64,000 nt of DNA from an uncultured Sulfitobacter sp. (GCA_947502265.1 CANMZB010000003.1:62001-126000), one strand, 5' to 3'; numbered from the stretch's first letter, positions 17,067-26,322 are shown. The notes: a model not told the origin generated them from the sequence alone. Numbers and translations are program-made.

Positions 17067-19817
17067 TTATGCAGCCGCCGTCTTGCGTGGCGCGCGTGTA
17101 TTGCGGCCCCGTTGCAACATCACAACCCCCGCAAGAAGCAGCAATGCCGGAATGAACATCAGGTATTTCGTCGGCTGCGGCTCGGGTTTGAGAACCCGCA
17201 ACACTTCCTGATCCCAATCCAGCCCCGCCGCCTGCGCCGGAGAGTTATAGGTGACATCGTCGATGATCATCCTGTCCCCGTCATTGCGGAACATCAGCCC
17301 GGCATTCTCCAGCTTCTCTTCGCCCGTGGCCCCGTCACCAATTGGCAAAAGCGCCACGAATTCAAGCGGATCACCCAGATCGTTCACCCCCGACACGCGC
17401 AGGCGCAAGGGCTCCCCCGCAGGCGTGTCGGACGCCGCCTGCGCGATTTCTACCGGCGCGGCTTCGGTATAGGGCGGGAAGACCATGTCCATCCAGAACC
17501 CGGGCCGGAACAACGTAAACGCGATCAGCAACAGTGCAATCGTTTCGTAGAACCGGTTTTTAGCCAGAAACCAGCCCTGTGTCGCGGCCGCGAACAAAAG
17601 CATCGCGATCGTCGCAACAATGAAGACAAAGATACCCTGCGCCCATGTCACATTGATCAGCAACAGTTCGGTGTTGAAGATGAACAGGAACGGCAGCGCG
17701 GCCGTGCGCAAGGAGTAAAAGAACGCAACCACGCCCGTTTTGATCGGATCACCGCCCGAAACAGCCGCCGCCGCGAAAGACGCAAGCCCCACAGGCGGCG
17801 TCACATCGGCCATGATTCCAAAATAGAACACGAACAAGTGAACAGCGATCAGCGGCACGATCAGGCCGTTCTGTTGGCCCAGCGTCACAATCACCGGCGC
17901 CAGAAGCGCCGACACCACGATATAGTTCGCCGTGGTCGGCAACCCCATGCCAAGGATCAGCGACAGCACAGCCGTCAGCGCCAGAATGGCAAGGATGTTA
18001 CCACCCGAAAGCACCTCGACCACATCGGCCAATGCCGCACCCACGCCTGTCTGGCTGACCACACCCACGATAATACCCGCAGTCGCCGTGGCGATGCCGA
18101 TGCCGATCATGTTGCGCGCACCGGTCACCAGACCGTCAACCAGATCAAGAATCCCGTCTTTGACATCCGAGGCAAAGCGGCTTTCGCCGCGGAACATCGC
18201 CATCAATGGCCGCTGTGTCACCAGAATGAAGATCATATAGGCGGTCGCCCAGAACGCCGACAGACCCGGCGAAAGACGGTCCACCATCAACGCCCAGACC
18301 AACACGACAACCGGCAGGATAAAATGCAGACCAGAGCGGATCGTCGGCCCCGCCAAAGGCAGCCGCGTCACCGGTTCGTTCGGATCGTCAAGTTCAAGCG
18401 GAGCCTCTTTAGAGGCGACATACAGCAGCCCGATATAGACAGACGACAGGAAGACAAAGATGATATAGCCCGCCGTTTCCGGGAACGCTGGCCGGATCCA
18501 GCCCATCAGATAATAGACCGCAAAGCTAAGCCCGCAGACCACCGCGATGGTGAATGCGATGGACATCAGCCACGCCAGCCACGGCTTTGCCGGAACAGGG
18601 CGCGGCAACCCTTCCATACCGGCCTTCAGCGCTTCGAGGTGCACGATATAAACCAGCGCGATATAGGAAATCACCGCGGGCAAAAACGCATGTTTGACCA
18701 CGTCGAAATACGGGATACCGACATATTCCACCATCAGAAACGCCGCAGCACCCATGACCGGCGGCATGATCTGCCCGTTGACCGAAGAGGCGACCTCGAC
18801 CGCGCCCGCTTTTTCAGACGAGAACCCGACCTTTTTCATCAGCGGAATGGTAAATGTCCCCGTGGTCACCACATTGGCGATGGAAGAGCCCGAGATAAGA
18901 CCCGTCATAGCCGAGGACACAACAGCCGCTTTCGCAGGCCCGCCTTTCATGTGGCCCATCAGGCTGAATGCGACCTGGATGAAATAATTACCCGCGCCCG
19001 CACGATCCAACAGTGAACCGAAAAGAACGAACAGAAACACAAACGAGGTCGACACACCCAAGGCGATGCCGAACACCCCTTCAGTGGTGATCCACTGGTG
19101 GTTCACGATCTCGGACAATGAATTGCCCTTGTGCGCGATAATGCTGGGCATGTTCGGCCCCAGCACGGTGTACATCAGAAAAACCGACGCCACGATCATC
19201 AACGCAGGGCCCAGCGCACGGCGGGTCGCCTCCAGCAGACACATGATGCCGATGACTGCGACAACATAGTCTTGCGTGATGGGCGCGCCCACACGATCAG
19301 CGATTTCACGATAAAAGAAGAAAAGATAAAGCGCCGTACCCGCAGCGGCAAGGGCAAGGAGCCACTCCCAGACGGGAATGCGGCTCTTGGGAGAGCCGAG
19401 AATGACGGTGGCAGCGACGCCAATCGCGGGGATCGGTATCCACCACGTTGCGGTGCCGTCCTTGGCGCTGATCATAAACAAGGCGGCCAGCGCCAGCGGC
19501 ACGACCACACCCAGGGTAATTTGAAATTTCGTGCGCGCGGCGGGAAAGGCGAGAATGCCCAAAAACACCGCAAAGCCAAGGTGGATAGAGCGCGCCAGCG
19601 TGTCATTGAAAAGCCCGAAGGGCGAGGCGATATAGAGTTGGAACAGGGACCACGCGAGCGCGACGAGCATCAGGAAAAGCCCGATAGGCCCGGCGACAGA
19701 CCGCCCGCCTGTGTCGGAAGAAGCGACAAGCTCGTCCAGCTCTGTCTGGTTCAATCCACCACGGCCCGCAGCCGCGGCCTCTACAGCGGCTGCTTGTTGT
19801 TGGTCTTTATCGGTCAT
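17067..19817 (-). CDS. TRAP transporter fused permease (4TM + 12TM)
   Basis: 916-aa inner-membrane protein with more than 15 hydrophobic segments, combining the small (DctQ-like) and large (DctM-like) TRAP subunits, as is usual for TAXI-type systems. DctM-type features include FGSLLDRAGAGNYFIQVAFSLMGHMKGGPAKAAVVSSAMTG and GSSIANVVTTGTFTIPLMKK near residues 290-350, and GMGLPTTANYIVVSALLAPV near 640. A C-terminal soluble extension of about 110 residues precedes one last hydrophobic segment and a basic tail. The start MTDKDQQQAAAVEAA at 19817 has GGGG upstream. It works with the TAXI solute-binding protein encoded just upstream, driven by an ion gradient; the substrate is probably a dicarboxylate or amino acid, which is inference. 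Confidence 0.92.
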   Translation of the reverse strand: MTDKDQQQAAAVEAAAAGRGGLNQTELDELVASSDTGGRSVAGPIGLFLMLVALAWSLFQLYIASPFGLFNDTLARSIHLGFAVFLGILAFPAARTKFQITLGVVVPLALAALFMISAKDGTATWWIPIPAIGVAATVILGSPKSRIPVWEWLLALAAAGTALYLFFFYREIADRVGAPITQDYVVAVIGIMCLLEATRRALGPALMIVASVFLMYTVLGPNMPSIIAHKGNSLSEIVNHQWITTEGVFGIALGVSTSFVFLFVLFGSLLDRAGAGNYFIQVAFSLMGHMKGGPAKAAVVSSAMTGLISGSSIANVVTTGTFTIPLMKKVGFSSEKAGAVEVASSVNGQIMPPVMGAAAFLMVEYVGIPYFDVVKHAFLPAVISYIALVYIVHLEALKAGMEGLPRPVPAKPWLAWLMSIAFTIAVVCGLSFAVYYLMGWIRPAFPETAGYIIFVFLSSVYIGLLYVASKEAPLELDDPNEPVTRLPLAGPTIRSGLHFILPVVVLVWALMVDRLSPGLSAFWATAYMIFILVTQRPLMAMFRGESRFASDVKDGILDLVDGLVTGARNMIGIGIATATAGIIVGVVSQTGVGAALADVVEVLSGGNILAILALTAVLSLILGMGLPTTANYIVVSALLAPVIVTLGQQNGLIVPLIAVHLFVFYFGIMADVTPPVGLASFAAAAVSGGDPIKTGVVAFFYSLRTAALPFLFIFNTELLLINVTWAQGIFVFIVATIAMLLFAAATQGWFLAKNRFYETIALLLIAFTLFRPGFWMDMVFPPYTEAAPVEIAQAASDTPAGEPLRLRVSGVNDLGDPLEFVALLPIGDGATGEEKLENAGLMFRNDGDRMIIDDVTYNSPAQAAGLDWDQEVLRVLKPEPQPTKYLMFIPALLLLAGVVMLQRGRNTRAPRKTAAA

Positions 19818-19883
19818 CGCAATCATCCCCGTTGCGTGCCGCACTTTGCGTGCGTGCATTCTTGTGGTCCCTATCGGATCCAT

Positions 19884-19915
19884 CAGGATGGCAGCATTCG
19901 CTTGCCGCCATCCTG
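19884..19915 (-). other. Hairpin between TAXI binding-protein and permease genes
   Basis: CAGGATGGC ... GCCATCCTG, 9-bp perfect stem with a 14-base loop, no T-run. Located between the binding-protein stop and the permease start. Such hairpins often stabilise the upstream mRNA so that the binding protein is made in excess. Confidence 0.6.
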
Positions 19916-19933
19916 TCTGTCAAAAGGCGTGGT

Positions 19934-20893
19934 TTATTCGATCCAGCCGCGCTCTTTGTAGTACTTTGCCGCACCGTCATGCAGGGGCGCGGAAAGACCG
20001 GCGTCGATCATGTCCTCTTCCTTGAGGTTCTCAAAAGCAGGGTGCAGGCGCTTGAACCGGTCAAAGTTGTCAAAAACAGCCTTCACCACTGCGTAGACCA
20101 CATCATCATCCACATCGGAGGAAGTCACAAACGTTGCTTTCACGCCGAAGGTGTTCACATCGCTATCGGTGCCTTTGTACATGCCACCCGGAACGGTTGC
20201 GGCAGCATAGAACGGATTGTCGTCGATCAGGCCCTGAATTTCAGGCCCTTCAACCGGAATCAGCTCCGCGTCGATGGTGGAAACAGCTTCCTGAATGGAG
20301 CCGTTGGGATGGCCGACAGTGTAGATGATCGCATCCACCTTGTTGTCACCCAATGCCGCTGCCTGCTCTGCCGGCTTCAGCTCGGAGGCCAGCGCGAAAT
20401 CATCCAGCGTCCAACCCTTCGCGTTCATCACGACTTCCATTGTGGCGCGCTGACCGGAACCGGGGTTGCCGATGTTGACGCGCTTGCCCTTAAGATCGTC
20501 GAACGTCTTGATGCCGCTGTCCTTGCGCGCGATTACGTTGAACGGCTCCCCGTGCACAGAGAACACTGCGCGCAGCTTGTCGAACTTGTCATCTTCGAAC
20601 GTCGAAGTGCCATTGTACGCGTGATGCTGCCAATCGGACTGGGCCACGCCCATATCCATATCGCCCGCCTTGATCGCGTTGATATTTGCGATGGAACCGC
20701 CCGTCGAAGGCGCGGTGCACTTGAGACCGTGCTCATCAGAGCCGCGGTTTACCAAACGGCAAATGGACTGGCCAACGACAAAGTAAACGCCGGTCTGCCC
20801 ACCCGTGCCGATGGTAATGAACTTTTCCTGAGCGACGGCTGCCGTCCCGGCAATCATCGCGCCAGCAAAAGCCAGTGTCTTGAACATTTTCAT
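19934..20893 (-). CDS. TAXI-family TRAP transporter solute-binding protein
   Basis: 319-aa periplasmic binding protein. Signal peptide residues 1-21 (cleavage after AVA, before QEKFITIG). Family hallmarks are TIGTGGQTGVYFVVGQSICRLVN near the N-terminus, ...STGGSIANINAIKAGDMDMGVAQSDW (about 67-92) and the GKRVNIGNPGSGQRATMEVV segment. The start at 20893 is preceded by AAGGGAGAA. It delivers its ligand to the fused permease encoded downstream. TAXI proteins often bind glutamate or other small acids, but ligand identity here is unknown. Confidence 0.92.
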   Translation of the reverse strand: MKMFKTLAFAGAMIAGTAAVAQEKFITIGTGGQTGVYFVVGQSICRLVNRGSDEHGLKCTAPSTGGSIANINAIKAGDMDMGVAQSDWQHHAYNGTSTFEDDKFDKLRAVFSVHGEPFNVIARKDSGIKTFDDLKGKRVNIGNPGSGQRATMEVVMNAKGWTLDDFALASELKPAEQAAALGDNKVDAIIYTVGHPNGSIQEAVSTIDAELIPVEGPEIQGLIDDNPFYAAATVPGGMYKGTDSDVNTFGVKATFVTSSDVDDDVVYAVVKAVFDNFDRFKRLHPAFENLKEEDMIDAGLSAPLHDGAAKYYKERGWIE

Positions 20894-21310
20894 ATGGATA
20901 TTCTCCCTTGTTATTAACACGAGCAGCATTACCTGCCGCACCTTTTTTCGAAGGGAAGCCGCATCGGAATTCCGTCTGCAAAACCGCAAACCATAATCCG
21001 TTCAGCAATGCTTCCGGTTTCGAATTCAACCACGCGGTCGCGGTTGTTCCGAAATCTAAAACCAGCCTATGCAGCTTTAAGGTGTTGAGCAAGCAATCTC
21101 TACGGCACCTGTTAAGAACAGGTCAAGATACTGATGCTGTGCATATTTTCCCGCTATTAATTCATAAAATCAGAATTGCCGTTCGCCTTCCGGTTGCCCT
21201 TCTGCGGAAAATGACGCTGCCAGAGAAAGCGCCAAGCAACTTGCAAAGCGGCGCGTTAATACGCTCTATACATCTTCAAGGTAACACCCTTTGAAAAACC
21301 GGAGAAGATC
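20894..21310. other. Divergent intergenic region, TAXI gene and GltB-like gene
   Basis: 417 bases between divergent genes. It must hold both promoters; I see no gene, no clear operator palindrome and no EcfG-type motif. The short AACAGGT/ACCTGTT inverted repeat at about 21107-21123 (CACCTGTTAAGAACAGGTC) is the only symmetrical element and could be an operator. A ribosome binding site (GGAGAAG) lies before 21311. Confidence 0.4.
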
Positions 21311-22951
21311 ATGATGGATCCCACGAAACTCGCCCGCTTCAGCACATTCGCCGGTGTGGTCGCCCTCACCGTTCTCAGTTTTCTGGCCATGCTGATCTGG
21401 TCGGGGTGGTTTGTGCTGCCTCTGGTGTTTTTCGGCGCGCTTTCCGCGTTGGGGTGGAACGATATACGCCAGCCTCAGCATTCCATTTTGCGCAACTATC
21501 CCGTTTTGGGTCATATGCGTTTCCTCTTCGAAGGGATCCGCCCCGAAATCCGGCAATACCTGATCGAAAGCGACCAAGACGAAGAACCCTTCAGCCGCGA
21601 TGCGCGCAGCCTTGTCTATCAGCGCGCCAAAGGACAGGAAGATGCGCGGCCCTTTGGTACGCGGATGCGGGTGTATGATGCGGGATACAGCTGGGTCACG
21701 CATTCGGTAAAACCGGTGCACATCGCAGATACCGATTTCCGCATCACCATTGGCAACAAGGATTGCAAAAAACCTTACAGCTCCTCAATTTACAACATTT
21801 CCGCGATGAGCTTCGGCTCGTTATCCGCCAATGCCATCTCGGCGCTGAACATGGGCGCGGCAAAGGGTAAGTTCGCCCATGATACCGGCGAGGGCGGGAT
21901 CAGCCGCTATCACCGCGAGGGCGGCGGCGATCTAATTTACGAGATCGGATCGGGATATTTCGGTTGCCGCACCAAAGACGGCCAGTTCAGCCCCGAAAAA
22001 TTTACCGAACAGGCGGCGCGGGATCAGGTCAAGATGATCGAGCTAAAGCTATCACAGGGGGCCAAGCCGGGCCATGGCGGGATGCTGCCCGCGGCCAAAA
22101 TCACCAAAGAAATCTCCGATGCGCGTGATATCCCGATGGGGGTGGATTGCGTCTCGCCCGCGTCACACTCTGCCTTTTCCACGCCGATGGAGATGATGCA
22201 GTTTCTGGGCCGGTTGCGCGAATTGTCGGGCGGCAAACCTGTCGGTTTCAAACTTTGCATCGGCCACCAACGCGAATTCATGTGCATCGTCAAAGCCATG
22301 CTGGAGACGGGCATCATCCCCGATTTTATTGTGGTGGACGGCACCGAAGGCGGCACAGGCGCGGCCCCATTGGAGTTTGCGAACCATGTCGGCATGCCGA
22401 TGGTCGAGGGACTTACATTCGTGCATAATACGTTGCGCGGTGCCGGCATCCGCGACCAGATCAAGCTGGGCGCTGCCGGCAAGATCGTCTCGGCGTTCGA
22501 TATCGCGCGGGCGCTCGCGCTCGGGGCGGACTGGTGCAACTCCGCGCGCGGCTTCATGTTTGCTATCGGGTGCATTCAGGCGCAGGCTTGTCACACCAAT
22601 CACTGCCCCGTGGGCGTTGCGACACAGGATTCCATGCGCGCCCGCGCCCTTGATCCAACACATAAATCCGTGCGTGTGGCGCGGTTCCACCGCAACACAC
22701 TGGCCGCGCTCGGAGAAATGTCGGGTGCTGCGGGTCTGAGCAATCCGTGTGATTTCCTGCCCCATCACCTGATGCAACGGCAATCGGACCGCTCGATGGT
22801 GCAGGGCAACCGCGCGTTCCCCTATCTGCCGGTCGGGTTCCTCGTCGATCCCGATGCAGCCGATCATTTGGGATACAAAGAACGCTGGTCGCGTGCGAGC
22901 GCAGAAACGTTCACGCCGCCGGAGACCGAATTCTCAGTGATTGCATCCTAG
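21311..22951 (+). CDS. Membrane-anchored FMN-dependent glutamate synthase-domain protein
   Basis: 546-aa protein with two N-terminal membrane segments (about 13-29 and 32-48) followed by the FMN-binding central domain of glutamate synthase (GltB). The 3Fe-4S cysteines are present with GltB spacing C-x5-C-x4-C: Cys421, Cys427, Cys432 in GCIQAQACHTNHCPVG. FMN and substrate features include SAMSFGSLSANAISALNMGAA and VVDGTEGGTGAAPLEFANHVG. The glutaminase and C-terminal domains of true GltB are absent, so ammonia cannot come from glutamine here. Such stand-alone membrane forms are known as a family, but their reaction and electron partner are not established. The gene overlaps its convergent neighbour by 18 bases. 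Confidence 0.88.
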   Translation: MMDPTKLARFSTFAGVVALTVLSFLAMLIWSGWFVLPLVFFGALSALGWNDIRQPQHSILRNYPVLGHMRFLFEGIRPEIRQYLIESDQDEEPFSRDARSLVYQRAKGQEDARPFGTRMRVYDAGYSWVTHSVKPVHIADTDFRITIGNKDCKKPYSSSIYNISAMSFGSLSANAISALNMGAAKGKFAHDTGEGGISRYHREGGGDLIYEIGSGYFGCRTKDGQFSPEKFTEQAARDQVKMIELKLSQGAKPGHGGMLPAAKITKEISDARDIPMGVDCVSPASHSAFSTPMEMMQFLGRLRELSGGKPVGFKLCIGHQREFMCIVKAMLETGIIPDFIVVDGTEGGTGAAPLEFANHVGMPMVEGLTFVHNTLRGAGIRDQIKLGAAGKIVSAFDIARALALGADWCNSARGFMFAIGCIQAQACHTNHCPVGVATQDSMRARALDPTHKSVRVARFHRNTLAALGEMSGAAGLSNPCDFLPHHLMQRQSDRSMVQGNRAFPYLPVGFLVDPDAADHLGYKERWSRASAETFTPPETEFSVIAS

Positions 22952-23794
22952 CAGGTCCATCGCGGCGCGCATCATACCGGCTTCCTGCGGCGGCGCGCTG
23001 CGCACCACCCGCCCTTCGCGTGCACAGACCCGTATCAACGCCCCCGGCGCGGGCATTTCGGCCTCGTGGGAGGCTCCGTAAATGGCCGTCCCGTGAATCA
23101 TATAGGTTTGCGAGGCAACCGGCGCAGAGGCATGCCCCTCCCACAGTTCCAAATCCATCACGCCCGCAAAAACGCCTTTGGTCATCATGCGGACACGCAA
23201 ACCGTCGCCATGCGCTTCACCGTTCAGAATCCAGATATCATCGTCAACACCCCCGTCCGGCAGGGACGCATTCATCACAAGACTGCCACCAAGGCGCAGC
23301 ACCCCGCCCGCGTCAGACGGATCAAATGCACCGGTCAACTGCGCAAGCTCCGCATCCTGCGCGATACGCAGTCTTTGCGTGATAACCTTTGCACCACTCC
23401 AGAACCCGCTGGCGACAATCCAGTCACCGGCGCGCACACCGCTGTGCCGCGGCAAATGGACCTCGCTCCCCAGAACAATTGCGGTGTCTTGCGTCACCGT
23501 CTCGACAAGCCCGGCAACCGGATAGATTTCCAGCAGACGCCGTGCGCGCAGGCCTTCACCGTCAAAAACAGCCGTCACCGCCAACGTATCACCGGTTGCG
23601 ATTTGCTGCCCCACGCCCAGCGCGCTCAGCACCGGCAAGCCTTCGGGCACATCAACAACCTGCCCGCCCACAACAAGCGGCGTTACGCTTTGCACCGCTC
23701 CGAATATCCCGATGGCGAACGTATCTTGCGCGTGCAGCGGCAAAGCCGACCCCAAAAACGCAACGCTGCGGATCAACAAACGTCCCAGCATCAT
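22934..23794 (-). CDS. Secreted protein of unknown function
   Basis: 286-aa product with an N-terminal signal peptide (MMLGRLLIRSVAFLGSALPLHAQ, cleavage after LHA). The mature part is mostly beta-rich, with repeating short modules such as GLPVLSALGVGQQIATGDTLAVTAVFDGEGLRARRLLEIYPVAGLVETV and SGVRAGDWIVASGFWSGAKVITQRLRI. These resemble small OB-like domains (DUF5666-type), a weak resemblance. The start at 23794 has CGAGGA upstream and was preferred over upstream in-frame codons. Its last 18 bases overlap the convergent GltB-like gene. Function unknown. Confidence 0.7.
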   Translation of the reverse strand: MMLGRLLIRSVAFLGSALPLHAQDTFAIGIFGAVQSVTPLVVGGQVVDVPEGLPVLSALGVGQQIATGDTLAVTAVFDGEGLRARRLLEIYPVAGLVETVTQDTAIVLGSEVHLPRHSGVRAGDWIVASGFWSGAKVITQRLRIAQDAELAQLTGAFDPSDAGGVLRLGGSLVMNASLPDGGVDDDIWILNGEAHGDGLRVRMMTKGVFAGVMDLELWEGHASAPVASQTYMIHGTAIYGASHEAEMPAPGALIRVCAREGRVVRSAPPQEAGMMRAAMDLLGCNH

Positions 23795-23838
23795 CGGTTT
23801 TCCTCGTTTTACGCGAAATCCACAGGGCTCAATCCCGC

Positions 23839-23878
23839 AAAAAGAAACGGCGCGCAAGGAAATGTATCCTGCGCGCCG
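23839..23878 (-). terminator. Terminator after gabT
   Basis: On the minus strand CGGCGCGCAGGA, loop, TCCTTGCGCGCCG followed by TTTCTTTTT. About 12-bp stem with one bulge and a T-run, 30 bases after the gabT stop. Confidence 0.85.
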
Positions 23879-23907
23879 CTCCTGTTTATCGTGCCAAGGG
23901 GTGCGGC

Positions 23908-25293
23908 TTACAGCACACCCTCTTCCACGGCAGCTTTCAGCGCCTCTTCAAAGATGGCAAGACCCTCGTCCACAATCTCGTCCGATGCGGTCAGCGGCAC
24001 CATCACACGCACAGCATTGCCGTGCATCCCGCAGCTCAAAAGCAGCAAACCACGCTCAAGCGCGTTTGCGATGAGGCGTTTGGTCAGCGCGGTGTCAGGA
24101 TTTGCGGTGTCAAAGTCGGTCACGAATTCGACCGCAACCATCGCACCAAGGCCACGCACGTCCCACATGCGGTAAGGCGCTGCGCGTCCGCCGATTTCGG
24201 CAAAACGTGCTTTCAACTTGTCACCCAGCGCAATGGAACGGCCCAGCAGGTCTTCCTGATCAATGGCGTCGATCGCAGCCAGCGCGGCGGCGCAGGCAAC
24301 AGGGTTGCCACCGTACGTACCACCAAGCCCGCCAGGCTCCATCGAATCCATGATATCGGAACGCCCGATAACACCCGCCAGCGGATAGCCGCCCGCCATG
24401 GATTTCGCCACGGTGATCAGATCAGGCACAACGCCGGAATGCTCGATCGCAAACCATTTACCGGTCCGGCCAAAGCCTGCTTGCACTTCGTCGGCAATCA
24501 GCAAGATGCCATGCTGGTCACAGATTTCGCGCAGCGCATGCATCATTTCGAAAGGAACGGGTGTATAACCGCCCTCACCCAAAACAGGTTCAATGATGAT
24601 GGCGGCGACACGGTCAGGCTGCGCATCGGTCAGGAACAGGTTCTTCAGGCCGGTCAGCGCGTCTTCGACAGTGATGCCGTCACGCACATTCGGGAACGGC
24701 GCGCGGAACACATCCGCAGGGAACGGGCCCACGTTCTTCTTGTAAGGCGTTACCTTGCCGGTCATGCCCAGCGTCAGCAACGTGCGGCCGTGATAGCTGC
24801 CGGTGAAGGCGATCACACCGGGACGGCCCGTGGCAGTGCGTGCGATTTTCACCGCGTTTTCAACCGCTTCGGCACCGGTTGTCACCAGCAGCGTTTTCTT
24901 TGGCGCATCCCCCGGAGCCAGCGCATTCAGGCGCTCGGCCAACTCGATGTAGGGCGCGTAGGGGACAACCTGAAAGGAGGTGTGGGTATAGTGGTCTTCC
25001 TGCGCTTTGGCAGCGGCGATCACGCTGGGATGGCGATGACCGGTGTTCAGCACGCCAATGCCGCCCACGAAATCAATGTAACGGTTGCCTTCAACATCCC
25101 AAAGCTCGGAGTTTTCCGCATACTTTGCATAGACGGCAGGCGCCGCAGACGCGACACCGCGCGGCACGGCTGCATCACGGCGCGCGGTAAGGTCGGCATT
25201 TTTATATGTCACGGGGGCCACCGGCTCGACGATCGAAATCTGTGTGGTCTTTTTTGCGCCTTTGCGGGGCGCACGTTTTGCAGTGTTAGCCAT
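23908..25293 (-). CDS. gabT: 4-aminobutyrate aminotransferase
   Basis: 461-aa class III PLP aminotransferase converting GABA and 2-oxoglutarate to succinate semialdehyde and glutamate. Recognisable blocks are VTTGAEAVENAVKIARTATGR, the IIIEPVLGEGGY segment, LIADEVQAGFGRTGKWFA (PLP Asp) and TVAKSMAGGYPLAGVIG with the PLP lysine. The N-terminal 25 residues are Lys/Arg-rich (MANTAKRAPRKGAKK), longer than E. coli GabT. It is divergent from a PuuR-like regulator with an 11-base palindrome between them, so putrescine- or GABA-responsive control is likely. With the succinate-semialdehyde dehydrogenase gene at 58624 it completes a route from GABA to succinate. Confidence 0.92.
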   Translation of the reverse strand: MANTAKRAPRKGAKKTTQISIVEPVAPVTYKNADLTARRDAAVPRGVASAAPAVYAKYAENSELWDVEGNRYIDFVGGIGVLNTGHRHPSVIAAAKAQEDHYTHTSFQVVPYAPYIELAERLNALAPGDAPKKTLLVTTGAEAVENAVKIARTATGRPGVIAFTGSYHGRTLLTLGMTGKVTPYKKNVGPFPADVFRAPFPNVRDGITVEDALTGLKNLFLTDAQPDRVAAIIIEPVLGEGGYTPVPFEMMHALREICDQHGILLIADEVQAGFGRTGKWFAIEHSGVVPDLITVAKSMAGGYPLAGVIGRSDIMDSMEPGGLGGTYGGNPVACAAALAAIDAIDQEDLLGRSIALGDKLKARFAEIGGRAAPYRMWDVRGLGAMVAVEFVTDFDTANPDTALTKRLIANALERGLLLLSCGMHGNAVRVMVPLTASDEIVDEGLAIFEEALKAAVEEGVL

Positions 25294-25364
25294 GATCGTA
25301 TCCTTTAAAAAAGAAACCGACGCGGACGCACCGCGTTTAAAATAGCCTTTATGACGTTTAATAT

Positions 25365-25375
25365 AATTGTCAATT
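25365..25375. promoter_or_regulatory. Candidate operator for the PuuR-like regulator
   Basis: AATTG-T-CAATT, a perfect 5+1+5 palindrome in an AT-rich stretch (25350-25380) between gabT and the divergent regulator gene. Position and symmetry fit a dimeric HTH regulator; binding is not shown. Confidence 0.5.
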
Positions 25376-25488
25376 GAGATTCTCTGTCATACTTGAATTT
25401 CCGCCTGAACAGTGGTGATGTCGCCCGAGACAAGGCACCGTATGTACGCTAGGCACAGACGTTGCGCGACAATGCAAGGACGACCCCA

Positions 25489-26040
25489 TTGGACATAGGA
25501 CAACGCCTGAAAACGATCCGCATGGAACGCGGTTTGTCACAACGCGAACTGGCCACGCGTGCCGGATTAACCAATGGCACGATCTCCTTGATCGAGACGG
25601 ATAAAACCAGCCCCTCGGTGGCCTCCCTCAAAAGCCTGCTTGATGCGATTCCCATTTCGATGGCCGAGTTTTTTGCCACCATCGAGGACAGCGATACGCC
25701 AAAGGTTTTCTATAAGGCCGAAGAATTTACCGAGGTGTCACCGCAAGGGCCGGGGCATGTTTCGCTGAGACAATTGGGCAACGCCCGCCAGCACACATTG
25801 CAAGTCCTCCACGAGACATACGCCCCCGGAGCCGATACAGGGCCGGAGTTTCTGGCCCATGAAGGCGAGGAGGCGGGAATCGTTACTTTGGGGCAGATCG
25901 AGGTGACTGTCGGAGAAGCAAAGGCCATCCTTGGCCCCGGTGACGGTTATCTTTTCGACAGCCGACAGCCCCACAGGTTTCGCAATATCGGCGATACCCC
26001 TTGCGAGATTGTCAGCGCGCTAACGCCGCCGGTGTTCTAG
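25489..26040 (+). CDS. puuR: PuuR-like XRE-cupin transcriptional regulator
   Basis: 183-aa regulator with an N-terminal helix-turn-helix (GQRLKTIRMERGLSQRELATRAGLTNGTISLIE) and a C-terminal cupin domain (about 100-180, with GDGYLFDSRQPHRFRNIG). This is the domain order of PuuR, the repressor of putrescine catabolism. I place the start at the TTG at 25489 (LDIGQRLKTIR) because AAGGACG lies at the right distance before it and homologues begin at this point; a further upstream TTG at 25462 has no such site. Divergent from gabT, it probably controls that gene in response to putrescine or a downstream metabolite. Confidence 0.85.
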   Translation: MDIGQRLKTIRMERGLSQRELATRAGLTNGTISLIETDKTSPSVASLKSLLDAIPISMAEFFATIEDSDTPKVFYKAEEFTEVSPQGPGHVSLRQLGNARQHTLQVLHETYAPGADTGPEFLAHEGEEAGIVTLGQIEVTVGEAKAILGPGDGYLFDSRQPHRFRNIGDTPCEIVSALTPPVF

Positions 26041-26062
26041 ACATTAAAAACCGCGCTGCCAG

Positions 26063-26100
26063 ATGCAAACACCTTCCGCAGGGCGGGAAGCTGTTTGCAT
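26063..26100. terminator. Long hairpin between convergent regulator and small-protein genes
   Basis: ATGCAAACA-c-CTTCC ... GGAAG-c-TGTTTGCAT: 9 + 5 bp stem with a single symmetrical mismatch and an 8-base loop. It lacks a clear T-run, so terminator function is inferred from its position between converging genes. Confidence 0.6.
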
Positions 26101-26111
26101 TGGTTGGGTAG

Positions 26112-26291
26112 CTAATCCCGATCAGAGTGTCGTCCGCCACGTTGAGCGGCTGTAACGTGACGATCCATGAAAGACTTACGCGCCCTTCCGTCTTCGTTGT
26201 CGTCGCTCTTTCGCTTTGATGTCATCAACGCCACAAGCGCGACAACCATTGTCAGGATCACAAGGCCACCCATAAATGGATCATTTGTCAT
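26112..26291 (-). CDS. 59-aa single-span membrane protein
   Basis: Small gene starting at ATG 26291 with an excellent ribosome binding site (CAGGAGA, six bases upstream) and ending at TAG 26112. The product begins MTNDPFMGGLVILTMVVALVALMTSKRKSDD: one hydrophobic segment (about residues 8-24) then a charged, Arg/Asp-rich cytoplasmic tail (RARKSFMDRHVTAAQRGG...). No family recognised. A near-consensus EcfG promoter (GGAAC-N16-GGTT) lies about 30 bases before the ribosome binding site, and the stress-response kinase gene lies upstream on the same strand. I infer a small stress-induced membrane protein. Confidence 0.75.
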   Translation of the reverse strand: MTNDPFMGGLVILTMVVALVALMTSKRKSDDNEDGRARKSFMDRHVTAAQRGGRHSDRD

Positions 26292-26322
26292 AACTATCTC
26301 CTGTGTGGCTGTTCAGAAAACC

